A stretch of DNA of 64,000 nt from Stutzerimonas stutzeri (lineage in GTDB: Bacteria > Pseudomonadota > Gammaproteobacteria > Pseudomonadales > Pseudomonadaceae), in the NCBI RefSeq assembly GCF_024448695.1, contig NZ_JAMOHY010000008.1:1-64000 (forward strand). Direction: 5' to 3'. Both the position numbers and the translations under genes were made by a program. Below the pieces are notes generated by a model. The model ran no database searches and was not told the origin of the DNA. It was given only the letters and a program-made list of their open reading frames with translations. Shown piece after piece: positions 55,928 to 64,000 of the stretch (position 1 is the stretch's first letter; each line of letters begins with the position of its first letter).

Positions 55928-56752
55928 TCAGGGCTTGAATGCGCCGATGAAGATCGACGGATCGACACGGGCATCGTTAAGGCTGACGTTCCAGTGCAGG
56001 TGCGGCCCAGTGGCGCGACCCGTTGCGCCGACCTTGCCGAGAGTGTCGCCGCGACCCAGCTGATCGCCGACCTTCACGTCGACGGCTGAGAGGTGGCAGA
56101 ACATGCTGATCAGCCCCTGGCCGTGGTCGAGGAATACCGTCTTGCCGTTGAAGAAATAGTCGCCAGTCAGGATCACCTTGCCCGCCGCTGGCGCCTTGAT
56201 CGGTGTGCCGGCTTTGGCGGCGAAATCAAGCCCCGAATGCGGGTTGCGCTCTTCGCCATTGAAAAACCGGCGCAGGCCAAAAGGGGACGAAAGCGGGCCA
56301 TCGACGGGCCTGTCGAACAGCAGGTTGCTGGGCTGGGTGGGGCTGAACTGGCGATAGGCAGCGGTCTGTTCGGCCAGCTCGCGCTCGATTCGTCTGAGAT
56401 CGTCGGGGTTGGGATTGACCTGGCGCTGGTTCTTCAGGGTGATGTGCTGCGCACGGTATTCGCGAGGCTGGACCTGAAAGCTGCGCGGGCTGCCATCAAC
56501 CTGCACCTGCTGCTGGCCGGGCTTGACGGTGAGCGGGATGCCGAGGATGGCGATCCAGCGCTGGTCGTCTTCGCGAATTACCAATGCCGGTTTGTCCTGA
56601 TAGCGTACTTGCGGCGGGGTGGCCCCGTTACCCAGGCTCATTACCGCGACGCCACCCGGTACAGGCTTGTTCAGTAGGCGAGTAATGAAGCCTTCGGCAT
56701 GCACGGGAAGGGTAAAGGCGAGTGACAACAGCAGGGCAATAACACGGGGCAT
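55928..56752 (-). CDS. M23 family peptidase (LytM domain)
   Basis: Exported protein of 274 aa. The signal peptide (VIALLLSLAFTLPVHAEG) is followed by a region with PKPGQ-type beta structure (about 20-130) and then a LytM domain. The zinc motif appears as ERNPHSGLDFAAKAGTPIKA and the final ATGPHLHWNVSLN. All metal ligands (HxxxD and HxH) seem intact, so it can cleave peptidoglycan cross-bridges. In Pseudomonas a similar enzyme lies next to xseA. The ATG at 56752 is chosen because of the signal peptide. It stands 148 bp downstream of xseA on the same strand. Confidence 0.9.
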   Translation of the reverse strand: MPRVIALLLSLAFTLPVHAEGFITRLLNKPVPGGVAVMSLGNGATPPQVRYQDKPALVIREDDQRWIAILGIPLTVKPGQQQVQVDGSPRSFQVQPREYRAQHITLKNQRQVNPNPDDLRRIERELAEQTAAYRQFSPTQPSNLLFDRPVDGPLSSPFGLRRFFNGEERNPHSGLDFAAKAGTPIKAPAAGKVILTGDYFFNGKTVFLDHGQGLISMFCHLSAVDVKVGDQLGRGDTLGKVGATGRATGPHLHWNVSLNDARVDPSIFIGAFKP

Positions 56753-56900
56753 GAGCGGTTCCGCTTGAGAAGGACGGTTCATCCTCGCGTAAACGCCAGG
56801 CGAGGGGAAGGGCCCGGCGTCGAGGCATGGAGGCCGACGGGCTGATGTGCTGCGGAAGGTAATTCAGACAAGGCTCGGGAGAAGTACCGGAAGCCTTGTT

Positions 56901-58286
56901 TCAGAGCAGCGGCAGCGTAACCGGCTGCAGGTGGTTGTCTTCGACCCGCACATCCAGTTCGCCTTCGCCGAGACGGGCCTTGAGGCGTTGGCCGGGGAGC
57001 GTCTGACTGGCGCAGCGAACTGCCTGACCACGTTCATCCAGCAGGATGCTGTAGCCCCGGGACAATGTTGCCAGCGGGCTGACGGCATTGAGCGTCTGCG
57101 CCAGACCCTGCAAGTGCTGGCGGCGGCTGTTCAGGCTCTCCTGCATGGCGCGCGGCATGCGCCCGGACAGATGCTCCAGGCGCTGGCGCAGCAGTGTCAG
57201 TGTGCGCCCCGGATGTTGTGCGCCGAGGCGAGTGTCGAGTCGGGCCAGCCGTTCCTGGCTGGCGCCCAGGCGGCGCTCGATGCCGTGTAACAGACGTCGT
57301 TCGAGGTCATCAATGCGCTGGGATTGCTGTTGCAAACGCTCACCGGGATGGCGCAAGCGCTGGCTCAGACCTTCGAGGCGCGAGTGTTCACGATAGAGGC
57401 GTTCGCGCATACGCAGTAGGAGCCGCTGGCGCAGGCTTTCCAGACGCTGGCGGATATCCGTGCTGCTGGGGGCGAGCAGTTCGGCTGCGGCAGAGGGCGT
57501 CGGTGCCCGCACATCGGCCACGAAATCGGCAATGGAAACGTCGGTTTCGTGGCCGACCGCCGAGATGATGGGTGTCTGGCAGGCCGCCACGGCGCGCGCG
57601 ACAGACTCTTCGTTGAAGCACCAGAGGTCTTCCAGTGATCCGCCACCACGCGCCAGGATCAGTGCATCGAAACCTCCACGATCCGCCAGTTCGATGGCGC
57701 GGACGATCTGCGGCGTCGCTTCGCGTCCCTGCACGGCGGTCGGTATCAACGTCAGCGTCACATGGGGGGCGCGCCTGCGAAATACCGAAATGATGTCGCG
57801 AATCACCGCGCCGGTGGGCGAGCTGACGATACCGATGCGCCGCGGGTGAGCGGGCAGGATGCGTTTGCTGTCGGTGTCGAACAGCCCTTCGGCAGCAAGC
57901 TTGTCCTTCAGCGCTTCGAAGGCCAGACGCAGGGCGCCGTCGCCAGCCGGCTCCAGTGAGTCGAGAATCAGCTGGTAATCGCCGCGCCCCTCGAATAGCG
58001 AAACCTTGCCGCGCACCTTGACGGCCAGCCCGTCACGCAACGCCTGGCGCACCCGCAGGGCGTTCTGCCGGAACAGGGCGCAACGCACCTGGGCGTTCTT
58101 GTCCTTGAGGGTGAAATAGATGTGTCCGGAAGCAGGGCGGGCCAGATTGGAAATCTCGCCTTCGACCCATATCTGGGCAAATACGTCTTCGAGCAACAGC
58201 CTGGCACGGCCATTGAGCTGGCTGACGGTAAGGACTTCACGGTCGAGGTTGAGGCGCTGGAACGGGTCTTTGAGCATGGGCGGCAT
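56901..58286 (-). CDS. xseA: Exodeoxyribonuclease VII large subunit
   Basis: Subunit of 461 aa of the single-strand-specific nuclease that degrades DNA in both directions with XseB. An N-terminal OB fold (EGEISNLARPASGHIYFTLK) is followed by the catalytic region with RIGIVSSPTGAVIRDIISVF, LILARGGGSLEDLWCFNEES and VGHETDVSIADFVADVRAPT. A long coiled-coil (about 280-400) lies near the C-terminus and binds XseB. The start is at 58286 (AAGG 7 bases before) or 58277. It is divergent to ddh. Confidence 0.95.
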   Translation of the reverse strand: MPPMLKDPFQRLNLDREVLTVSQLNGRARLLLEDVFAQIWVEGEISNLARPASGHIYFTLKDKNAQVRCALFRQNALRVRQALRDGLAVKVRGKVSLFEGRGDYQLILDSLEPAGDGALRLAFEALKDKLAAEGLFDTDSKRILPAHPRRIGIVSSPTGAVIRDIISVFRRRAPHVTLTLIPTAVQGREATPQIVRAIELADRGGFDALILARGGGSLEDLWCFNEESVARAVAACQTPIISAVGHETDVSIADFVADVRAPTPSAAAELLAPSSTDIRQRLESLRQRLLLRMRERLYREHSRLEGLSQRLRHPGERLQQQSQRIDDLERRLLHGIERRLGASQERLARLDTRLGAQHPGRTLTLLRQRLEHLSGRMPRAMQESLNSRRQHLQGLAQTLNAVSPLATLSRGYSILLDERGQAVRCASQTLPGQRLKARLGEGELDVRVEDNHLQPVTLPLL

Positions 58287-58435
58287 GATAAAGCCTTGCA
58301 GGTGGTGAGGGGCAAAATCTCTTTCGGTGCGCAATCAGGCTGCAGAAATCTGTGCGGCACCGTACCATCGGTCGCTTTTACCCAAAGAGGTCGCGTTGCC
58401 GCCGAGGGTATTCATCCACTCAGGAGCTGTGTTCG

Positions 58436-59422
58436 ATGAGCAAGCAGATTCGTATTGGTATCGCCGGTTACGGCAATCTCGGTCGGGGCGTCGAAGCCGC
58501 CATCGGCAAGAACCCGGACATGACGCTGGTGGGCATTTTCACGCGCCGTGCCCCCGCAGATCTGGTGCCGCTGGTTGCCGATACGCCTGTTTATCCGATG
58601 AGTGAACTGGACGAGCATCGCCAGGCCATCGATGTACTGATTCTCTGCGGTGGCTCCAAGGATGACCTGCCCGAGCAGGGGCCGCAGCTGGCGGCGATGT
58701 TCAACACCGTGGACAGTTTCGATACCCATGCGCGTATTCCCGAATACTTCGCAGCGGTGGACGAGCCTGCGCGTGCCAACGGCAAGACGGCGCTGATCTC
58801 CATTGGCTGGGACCCGGGTATGTTTTCCATCAACCGCCTGTATGGCGAAGCGCTGTTGCCTGATGGCGTGACCTACACTTTCTGGGGCAAAGGACTGAGC
58901 CAGGGGCATTCCGATGCCGTGCGCCGGGTGCCGGGTGTCAAGGCCGGCGTGCAGTACACGCTGCCTTCGCCCGTAGCCATCGACCGCGTGCGCAGCGGCG
59001 CGCGCCCCGAGCTGACCACGCGGGAAAAGCACACCCGCGAATGCTTTGTGGTGCTTGCCGCTGGGGCCGATGCAGGCGCCGTGGAGCAGGCCATCGTCAG
59101 CATGCCGAACTACTTCGCCGACTATGACACCAGCGTCAACTTCATCAGCGAAGAGCAGCTGCGTCGGGATCATCAGCGCATGCCCCACGGGGGCTTCGTG
59201 ATTCGCAGCGGTAACACCAGCGAAGCGCACGCCCAGGTCATCGAGTATTCACTGCAACTGGAGAGCAACCCCGAATTCACCGCCAGTGTGCTGGTGGCCT
59301 ATGCGCGCGCGGCCTACCGGCTGAACCAGCAAGGCCAGTTTGGCGCGAAGACAGCCTTCGACGTAGCGCCCGGTTTGCTGTCGCCCAAAACCGCGGAGCA
59401 ACTGCGCGCCGAACTGCTGTAA
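58436..59422 (+). CDS. ddh: meso-Diaminopimelate dehydrogenase
   Basis: NADP-dependent enzyme of 328 aa that aminates tetrahydrodipicolinate to meso-DAP in one step. It has the nucleotide loop IGIAGYGNLGRGVEAAIGKN, the segment GIFTRRAP, and the substrate-binding motifs GWDPGMFSINRLYGEALLP and GKGLSQGHSDAVRRVPGVKA. MPHGGFVIRSGNT follows. These fit the Corynebacterium Ddh family closely. AGGAG lies before the ATG. Most Pseudomonas use only the succinylase route, whose dapC and dapA are also in the window. It may be an assimilated gene. Confidence 0.93.
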   Translation: MSKQIRIGIAGYGNLGRGVEAAIGKNPDMTLVGIFTRRAPADLVPLVADTPVYPMSELDEHRQAIDVLILCGGSKDDLPEQGPQLAAMFNTVDSFDTHARIPEYFAAVDEPARANGKTALISIGWDPGMFSINRLYGEALLPDGVTYTFWGKGLSQGHSDAVRRVPGVKAGVQYTLPSPVAIDRVRSGARPELTTREKHTRECFVVLAAGADAGAVEQAIVSMPNYFADYDTSVNFISEEQLRRDHQRMPHGGFVIRSGNTSEAHAQVIEYSLQLESNPEFTASVLVAYARAAYRLNQQGQFGAKTAFDVAPGLLSPKTAEQLRAELL

Positions 59423-59465
59423 CGCACAGTCTGCGTTTCACGCTCCGCAGGCGCCGCTCCTGCTT

Positions 59466-59502
59466 GCGAAAGGTGCCACGCTGCGTGTGTTGGACCTTTC
59501 GC
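59466..59502. repeat. REP-like hairpin
   Basis: GCGAAAGGT (59466-59474) and ACCTTTCGC (59494-59502) form a 9-bp perfect stem with a 19-base loop between ddh and the CxxC protein gene. The surrounding GGCGCCGCTCCTGC is typical of Pseudomonas REP sequences. It may stabilise or end the ddh transcript. Confidence 0.45.
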
Positions 59503-59555
59503 GCGCACGGCCCACACTGGCGGAAGTGGGCAGGGTATTTCAGTCAGGAATGTTC

Positions 59556-60113
59556 ATGAACAACCGGCAATTCATCATTGCGCCACAGGTTTCCAGCTAT
59601 CCCGGATCGCGGACGCAGGCACGCAAGATTCTGCGCTGGCTGAGCGGGCTTGGTGTCGTCGAGCCGCAACTCAGCGCTTGTGGCATGCGTCCTGGTGCGC
59701 TCGGCTATGCGATGGCGCCGGGGGCTGAGCGGGTGCTGGATCTGCCTGTGGGTCACAGCCTGCCCCTGGGGCAGCCCCGTAGCGGGCTGGAAATTGTTAC
59801 GGATCGCTGTCTTTTCATGCCGGAACGTGATTTCGAGAAAGAGGCTGGTTGCCCGCATTGTCGTCGCGAGATAGGCGAGGCTCTGTTCGAGCATCTGGAA
59901 ACCTGGATGCCGGGGGAAACCGACAATTTCGAGTGCCCGGAATGTGCCTTCGAGGATGACATCAACGGGTTTATCTTTCCTCAGCCATGCGCCTTCAGCG
60001 ATCTGGGATTCATCTTCAACAACTGGCCGGGCGAATATTTCCTGCGAGGCTTTCTCGACGAGTTCAGCGACAGGCTAGGTTTTCCGATTCGCCAGGTCAG
60101 AGTGCGCCTCTGA
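59556..60113 (+). CDS. Conserved hypothetical protein with two CxxC motifs
   Basis: Protein of 185 aa that I do not recognise functionally. It has a first domain (to about residue 95) with YPGSRTQARKILRWLSGLGV, and two Cys pairs, AGCPHCRREIGEAL and NFECPECAFEDDIN, which look like a zinc ribbon. Some databases label related Pseudomonas proteins as sugar ABC transporter ATPase, but no Walker motif is visible, so that name is not supported. The ATG at 59556 follows AGGA at 6 bases. It lies 99 bp upstream of guaB, which has its own promoter. Confidence 0.72.
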   Translation: MNNRQFIIAPQVSSYPGSRTQARKILRWLSGLGVVEPQLSACGMRPGALGYAMAPGAERVLDLPVGHSLPLGQPRSGLEIVTDRCLFMPERDFEKEAGCPHCRREIGEALFEHLETWMPGETDNFECPECAFEDDINGFIFPQPCAFSDLGFIFNNWPGEYFLRGFLDEFSDRLGFPIRQVRVRL

Positions 60114-61682
<1,569 letters not shown>

Positions 61683-61702
61683 TCCAGCCTCGATTAACAG
61701 GC

Positions 61703-61784
61703 GCTGGAAGCTGGAAGCTGGATGCTGGAAGTCGTAACTTCGGGCCTCTGCTTCCAGCTTCTGGCTTTCAGCTTCAAGCTTTTT
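61703..61784 (+). repeat. Imperfect palindrome between guaB and guaA
   Basis: A 29-base arm (61703-61731) built of GCTGGAAG repeats pairs with 61751-61779 at 24 of 29 positions. The loop is 19 bases. TTTTT follows at the right end. The fold could act as a partial terminator or stabiliser between the two genes. Confidence 0.6.
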
Positions 61785-61798
61785 CCGAAGGAAAGCCC

Positions 61799-63379
61799 AT
61801 GTCTCACCCCGACATTCACGCCCATCGCATTCTCATCCTCGATTTCGGCTCTCAATACACTCAGCTGATCGCGCGTCGCGTGCGTGAGCTTGGCGTCTAT
61901 TGCGAACTGCATCCCTTCGACATGAGCGATGAGGACATCCGCGAATTCAACCCGCGCGGGATCATCCTCGCCGGCGGCCCTGAGTCCGTGCATGCCGAAG
62001 GCAGCCCACGCGCGCCGCAGGCGGTGTTCGATCTGAACGTGCCGCTGTTCGGTATCTGCTACGGCATGCAGACCATGTCCGAGCAGCTTGGCGGCAGGGT
62101 TCAGGGTTCCGATGAGCGCGAATTCGGTTATGCCCGTGTCGATCTGGTCGGCAAGTCGAAGCTGTTCGATGGCATCGAGGATCACATGGACGACGACGGC
62201 ATGTTCGCCCTCGATGTCTGGATGAGCCACGGCGACAAGGTCACCGATCTGCCGGAAGGCTTCCATATCCTGGCCAGCACCCCGAGCTGCCCGATCGCTG
62301 CCATGGGTGACGATACGCGTGGCTACTACGGCGTACAGTTCCATCCCGAAGTGACCCACACCCGTCAGGGCGGACGCATCCTTTCGCGCTTCCTGCTGGA
62401 TATCTGTGGCTGTGAAGCCCTGTGGACTCCGTCCAACATCGTCGATGATCTGATCGAACAGGTCCGCGCTCAGGTCGGCTCGGCCAACGTGCTGCTGGGC
62501 CTGTCTGGTGGCGTCGATTCCTCGGTGGTCGCGGCGCTGCTGCACAAGGCTATCGGTGACCAGTTGACCTGCGTGTTCGTTGACAACGGCCTGCTGCGCC
62601 TGCACGAAGGCGACCAGGTGATGGCGATGTTCGCCGAGAACATGGGCGTCAAGGTGATCCGCGCCGATGCCGAGGCCCAGTTCCTCGGCAACCTGGAAGG
62701 CGAGGCCGACCCGGAGAAGAAGCGCAAGATCATTGGTCGCACCTTTATCGACGTATTCGATGCCCAGGCCAGCAAACTCGACAATATCCAGTTCCTCGCC
62801 CAGGGCACCATCTACCCGGACGTGATCGAGTCTGCCGGTGCCAAGAGCGGCAAGGCTCACGTGATCAAGTCGCACCACAACGTCGGTGGCCTGCCGGAGG
62901 AGATGAACCTCAAGCTGGTCGAGCCGCTGCGTGAATTGTTCAAGGATGAGGTACGCAAGATCGGTCTCGAACTCGGCCTGCCTTACGACATGGTCTATCG
63001 CCATCCTTTCCCCGGCCCGGGACTCGGTGTACGCATTCTTGGCGAAGTGAAGAAGGAATACGCCGACCTGCTGCGTCGTGCCGACCACATCTTCATCGAG
63101 GAACTGCGCAACTTCGACTGGTACCACAAGACCAGCCAGGCCTTCGTGGTGTTCCAGCCGGTCAAGTCGGTCGGTGTGGTGGGTGATGGCCGCCGTTACG
63201 CCTGGGTCGTCGCGCTGCGCGCCGTGGAAACCATCGACTTCATGACGGCCCGCTGGGCGCACCTGCCCTACGAGCTGCTGGAGAAGGTCTCCAACCGCAT
63301 CATCAATGAGATCGAAGGCATCTCCCGCGTCACCTACGACGTGTCGAGCAAGCCGCCGGCGACCATTGAGTGGGAGTGA
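61799..63379 (+). CDS. guaA: GMP synthase (glutamine-hydrolysing) GuaA
   Basis: Enzyme of 526 aa that aminates XMP to GMP. The glutaminase domain has [17 protein letters not shown] with its Cys, and a later [10 protein letters not shown] with the His and Glu of the triad. The PP-loop is [18 protein letters not shown], and the dimerisation domain ends in [25 protein letters not shown] precedes the ATG at 61799. The extreme 3' end is a known attachment site of genomic islands, and here an integrase follows 301 bp on. Confidence 0.98.
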   Translation: MSHPDIHAHRILILDFGSQYTQLIARRVRELGVYCELHPFDMSDEDIREFNPRGIILAGGPESVHAEGSPRAPQAVFDLNVPLFGICYGMQTMSEQLGGRVQGSDEREFGYARVDLVGKSKLFDGIEDHMDDDGMFALDVWMSHGDKVTDLPEGFHILASTPSCPIAAMGDDTRGYYGVQFHPEVTHTRQGGRILSRFLLDICGCEALWTPSNIVDDLIEQVRAQVGSANVLLGLSGGVDSSVVAALLHKAIGDQLTCVFVDNGLLRLHEGDQVMAMFAENMGVKVIRADAEAQFLGNLEGEADPEKKRKIIGRTFIDVFDAQASKLDNIQFLAQGTIYPDVIESAGAKSGKAHVIKSHHNVGGLPEEMNLKLVEPLRELFKDEVRKIGLELGLPYDMVYRHPFPGPGLGVRILGEVKKEYADLLRRADHIFIEELRNFDWYHKTSQAFVVFQPVKSVGVVGDGRRYAWVVALRAVETIDFMTARWAHLPYELLEKVSNRIINEIEGISRVTYDVSSKPPATIEWE

Positions 63380-63680
63380 ATTTACGTCCTTCGAGGACTA
63401 TCGCCAGCTATCGAAAAGTCGCCGTAACGTGTTGATCTGTTAGGGAAATACGTCACGGCATCTATCGGTGGCTATCGCCGGCCAGCAAAATAAGTTGACG
63501 GTAGCGCTGGCGGTAAAAATCGAGGCCGAATTAAGACACTCTCGTTCACTATTGAGACTTTTACCGTCTTTGACGGTAAAAGTTTTCTCGGGAAAGCTTG
63601 TTTCATGCGGCTTTCCGGGCATCAGCAGGTCTCCAGCTCCCTGACGGTAAAAGCCGTCAGAAAACCGGAGGAAATCCTCG
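63380..63680. other. Spacer between guaA and the integrase, with repeated GACGGTA motifs
   Basis: This 301-bp region has no supported gene. It contains GACGGTA or its complement at 63497, 63562, 63572 and 63643. ACTTTTACCGTC / GACGGTAAAAGT (63557-63568 and 63572-63583) is a perfect 12-bp hairpin, and CTGACGG-TAAAAG-CCGTCAG (63641-63660) is a second. CTATCGCC is repeated at about 63398 and 63472. The pattern suggests recombinase or control-protein sites at the left end of an island. Confidence 0.6.
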
Positions 63681-64000
63681 ATGCTTACGGACACTGCACT
63701 GCGAAATCTGAAGCCTAAGTCCAAGATTTATAAGGTTTCTGACCGAGACGGGATGTACGTGACGGTATCGCCCAGCGGTACCGTCACGTTCCGCTACGAC
63801 TACCGTCTCCACGGTCGCCGCGAAACGCTGACCCTCGGGCGTTATGGTCCTGGCGGTATTTCACTGGCGATGGCGCGCGAACTGCTTCTGGAAGCGCGGA
63901 AAACCGTTCTCAACGGCGTATCGCCCGCGCTTGAAAAGCAGCGCGAGAAGCGCCGGGTGGTCGACATCAAAACCTTCGGCACCGCGATGGAGGCGTGGCT
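63681..64000 (+). CDS. Tyrosine-type site-specific integrase, partial
   Basis: The first 106 residues of an open frame that runs off the window. It starts with MLTDTALRNLKPKSKIYKVS and continues with FRYDYRLHGRRETLTLGRYG and ISLAMARELLLEARKTVLNG, then NGVSPALEKQREKRR. This is the arm-type DNA-binding domain (DUF4102) of P4-like phage and island integrases. GGAGG lies 9 bases before the ATG. It follows guaA, a frequent integration target. The catalytic domain lies beyond the window. Confidence 0.9.
   Translation, partial: MLTDTALRNLKPKSKIYKVSDRDGMYVTVSPSGTVTFRYDYRLHGRRETLTLGRYGPGGISLAMARELLLEARKTVLNGVSPALEKQREKRRVVDIKTFGTAMEAW

Noticed and set aside
61694-63262. 522-aa open frame opposite to guaA
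   Set aside because: Antisense shadow of a well-identified essential gene, with no start signal or family features.

Overview
This window reads as a core chromosome segment of a gammaproteobacterium of the genus Pseudomonas in the broad sense. The evidence is the gene content and order, which match what I recall of Pseudomonas aeruginosa: purN-purM, hda, wrbA, proS-oprD, dps-like, aspS, yebC, ruvCAB, tolQRAB-pal-cpoB-queE-queC-tRNA-Lys, nadA, gcvR/dapA-bamC-purC-tRNA-Ser, then leuA, oprC, xseA and guaBA. High-GC codon use with long antisense open frames, a Pal almost identical to OprL, and OprD and OprC type outer-membrane proteins agree with this. The species cannot be fixed from sequence alone.

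Layout. 1-13 kb: dapC, two envelope proteins, purN/purM, a PerM-type permease with hda, a CoA-transferase, wrbA and an ArsC-like reductase. 12-21 kb: YihY and TlpA-like proteins, a lytic transglycosylase-lipoprotein-proS group, an OprD porin, HIT protein, slyX, a membrane/cold-shock fusion and Dps. 21-33.7 kb: aspS, yebC, an SOS-type ruvCAB operon, the Tol-Pal cluster, queE/queC and tRNA-Lys. 34-42.5 kb: nadA, a BepA-like metalloprotease, a TusA-like protein, a second PerM-type permease, bcp-gcvR, dapA-bamC, purC and tRNA-Ser. 42.7-49 kb: a hybrid sensor kinase and a two-gene FAN1-nuclease/helicase operon behind a LexA-like box. 49-60 kb: leuA, a copper pair (DUF2946 and an OprC/NosA-type receptor), an MscS channel, an isochorismatase-family hydrolase, an M23 peptidase, xseA, meso-diaminopimelate dehydrogenase and a CxxC protein. 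60-64 kb: guaB-guaA, then the first part of a tyrosine integrase that probably opens a genomic island beyond the right edge.

Connections. Diaminopimelate and lysine synthesis is represented by dapC, dapA and an unexpected one-step ddh. Purine synthesis is represented by purN, purM, a long-form purC, guaB and guaA. DNA repair is represented by ruvCAB, the FAN1/helicase pair and xseA. LexA-type palindromes lie directly before ruvC and before the FAN1 operon.

The least ordinary signals are: (i) the guaA-linked integrase with six GACGGTA heptamers in about 300 bp; (ii) a FAN1 protein whose catalytic Glu is Lys, encoded with a Cas4-like nuclease/XPD-like helicase behind a LexA-type box; (iii) ddh in a genome that also carries dapC; (iv) a purC of a different length class from the usual Pseudomonas enzyme; (v) several palindromic intergenic elements. 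No CRISPR array, rRNA operon or complete insertion sequence was seen. Positions and motifs were read by eye; no database search was run.
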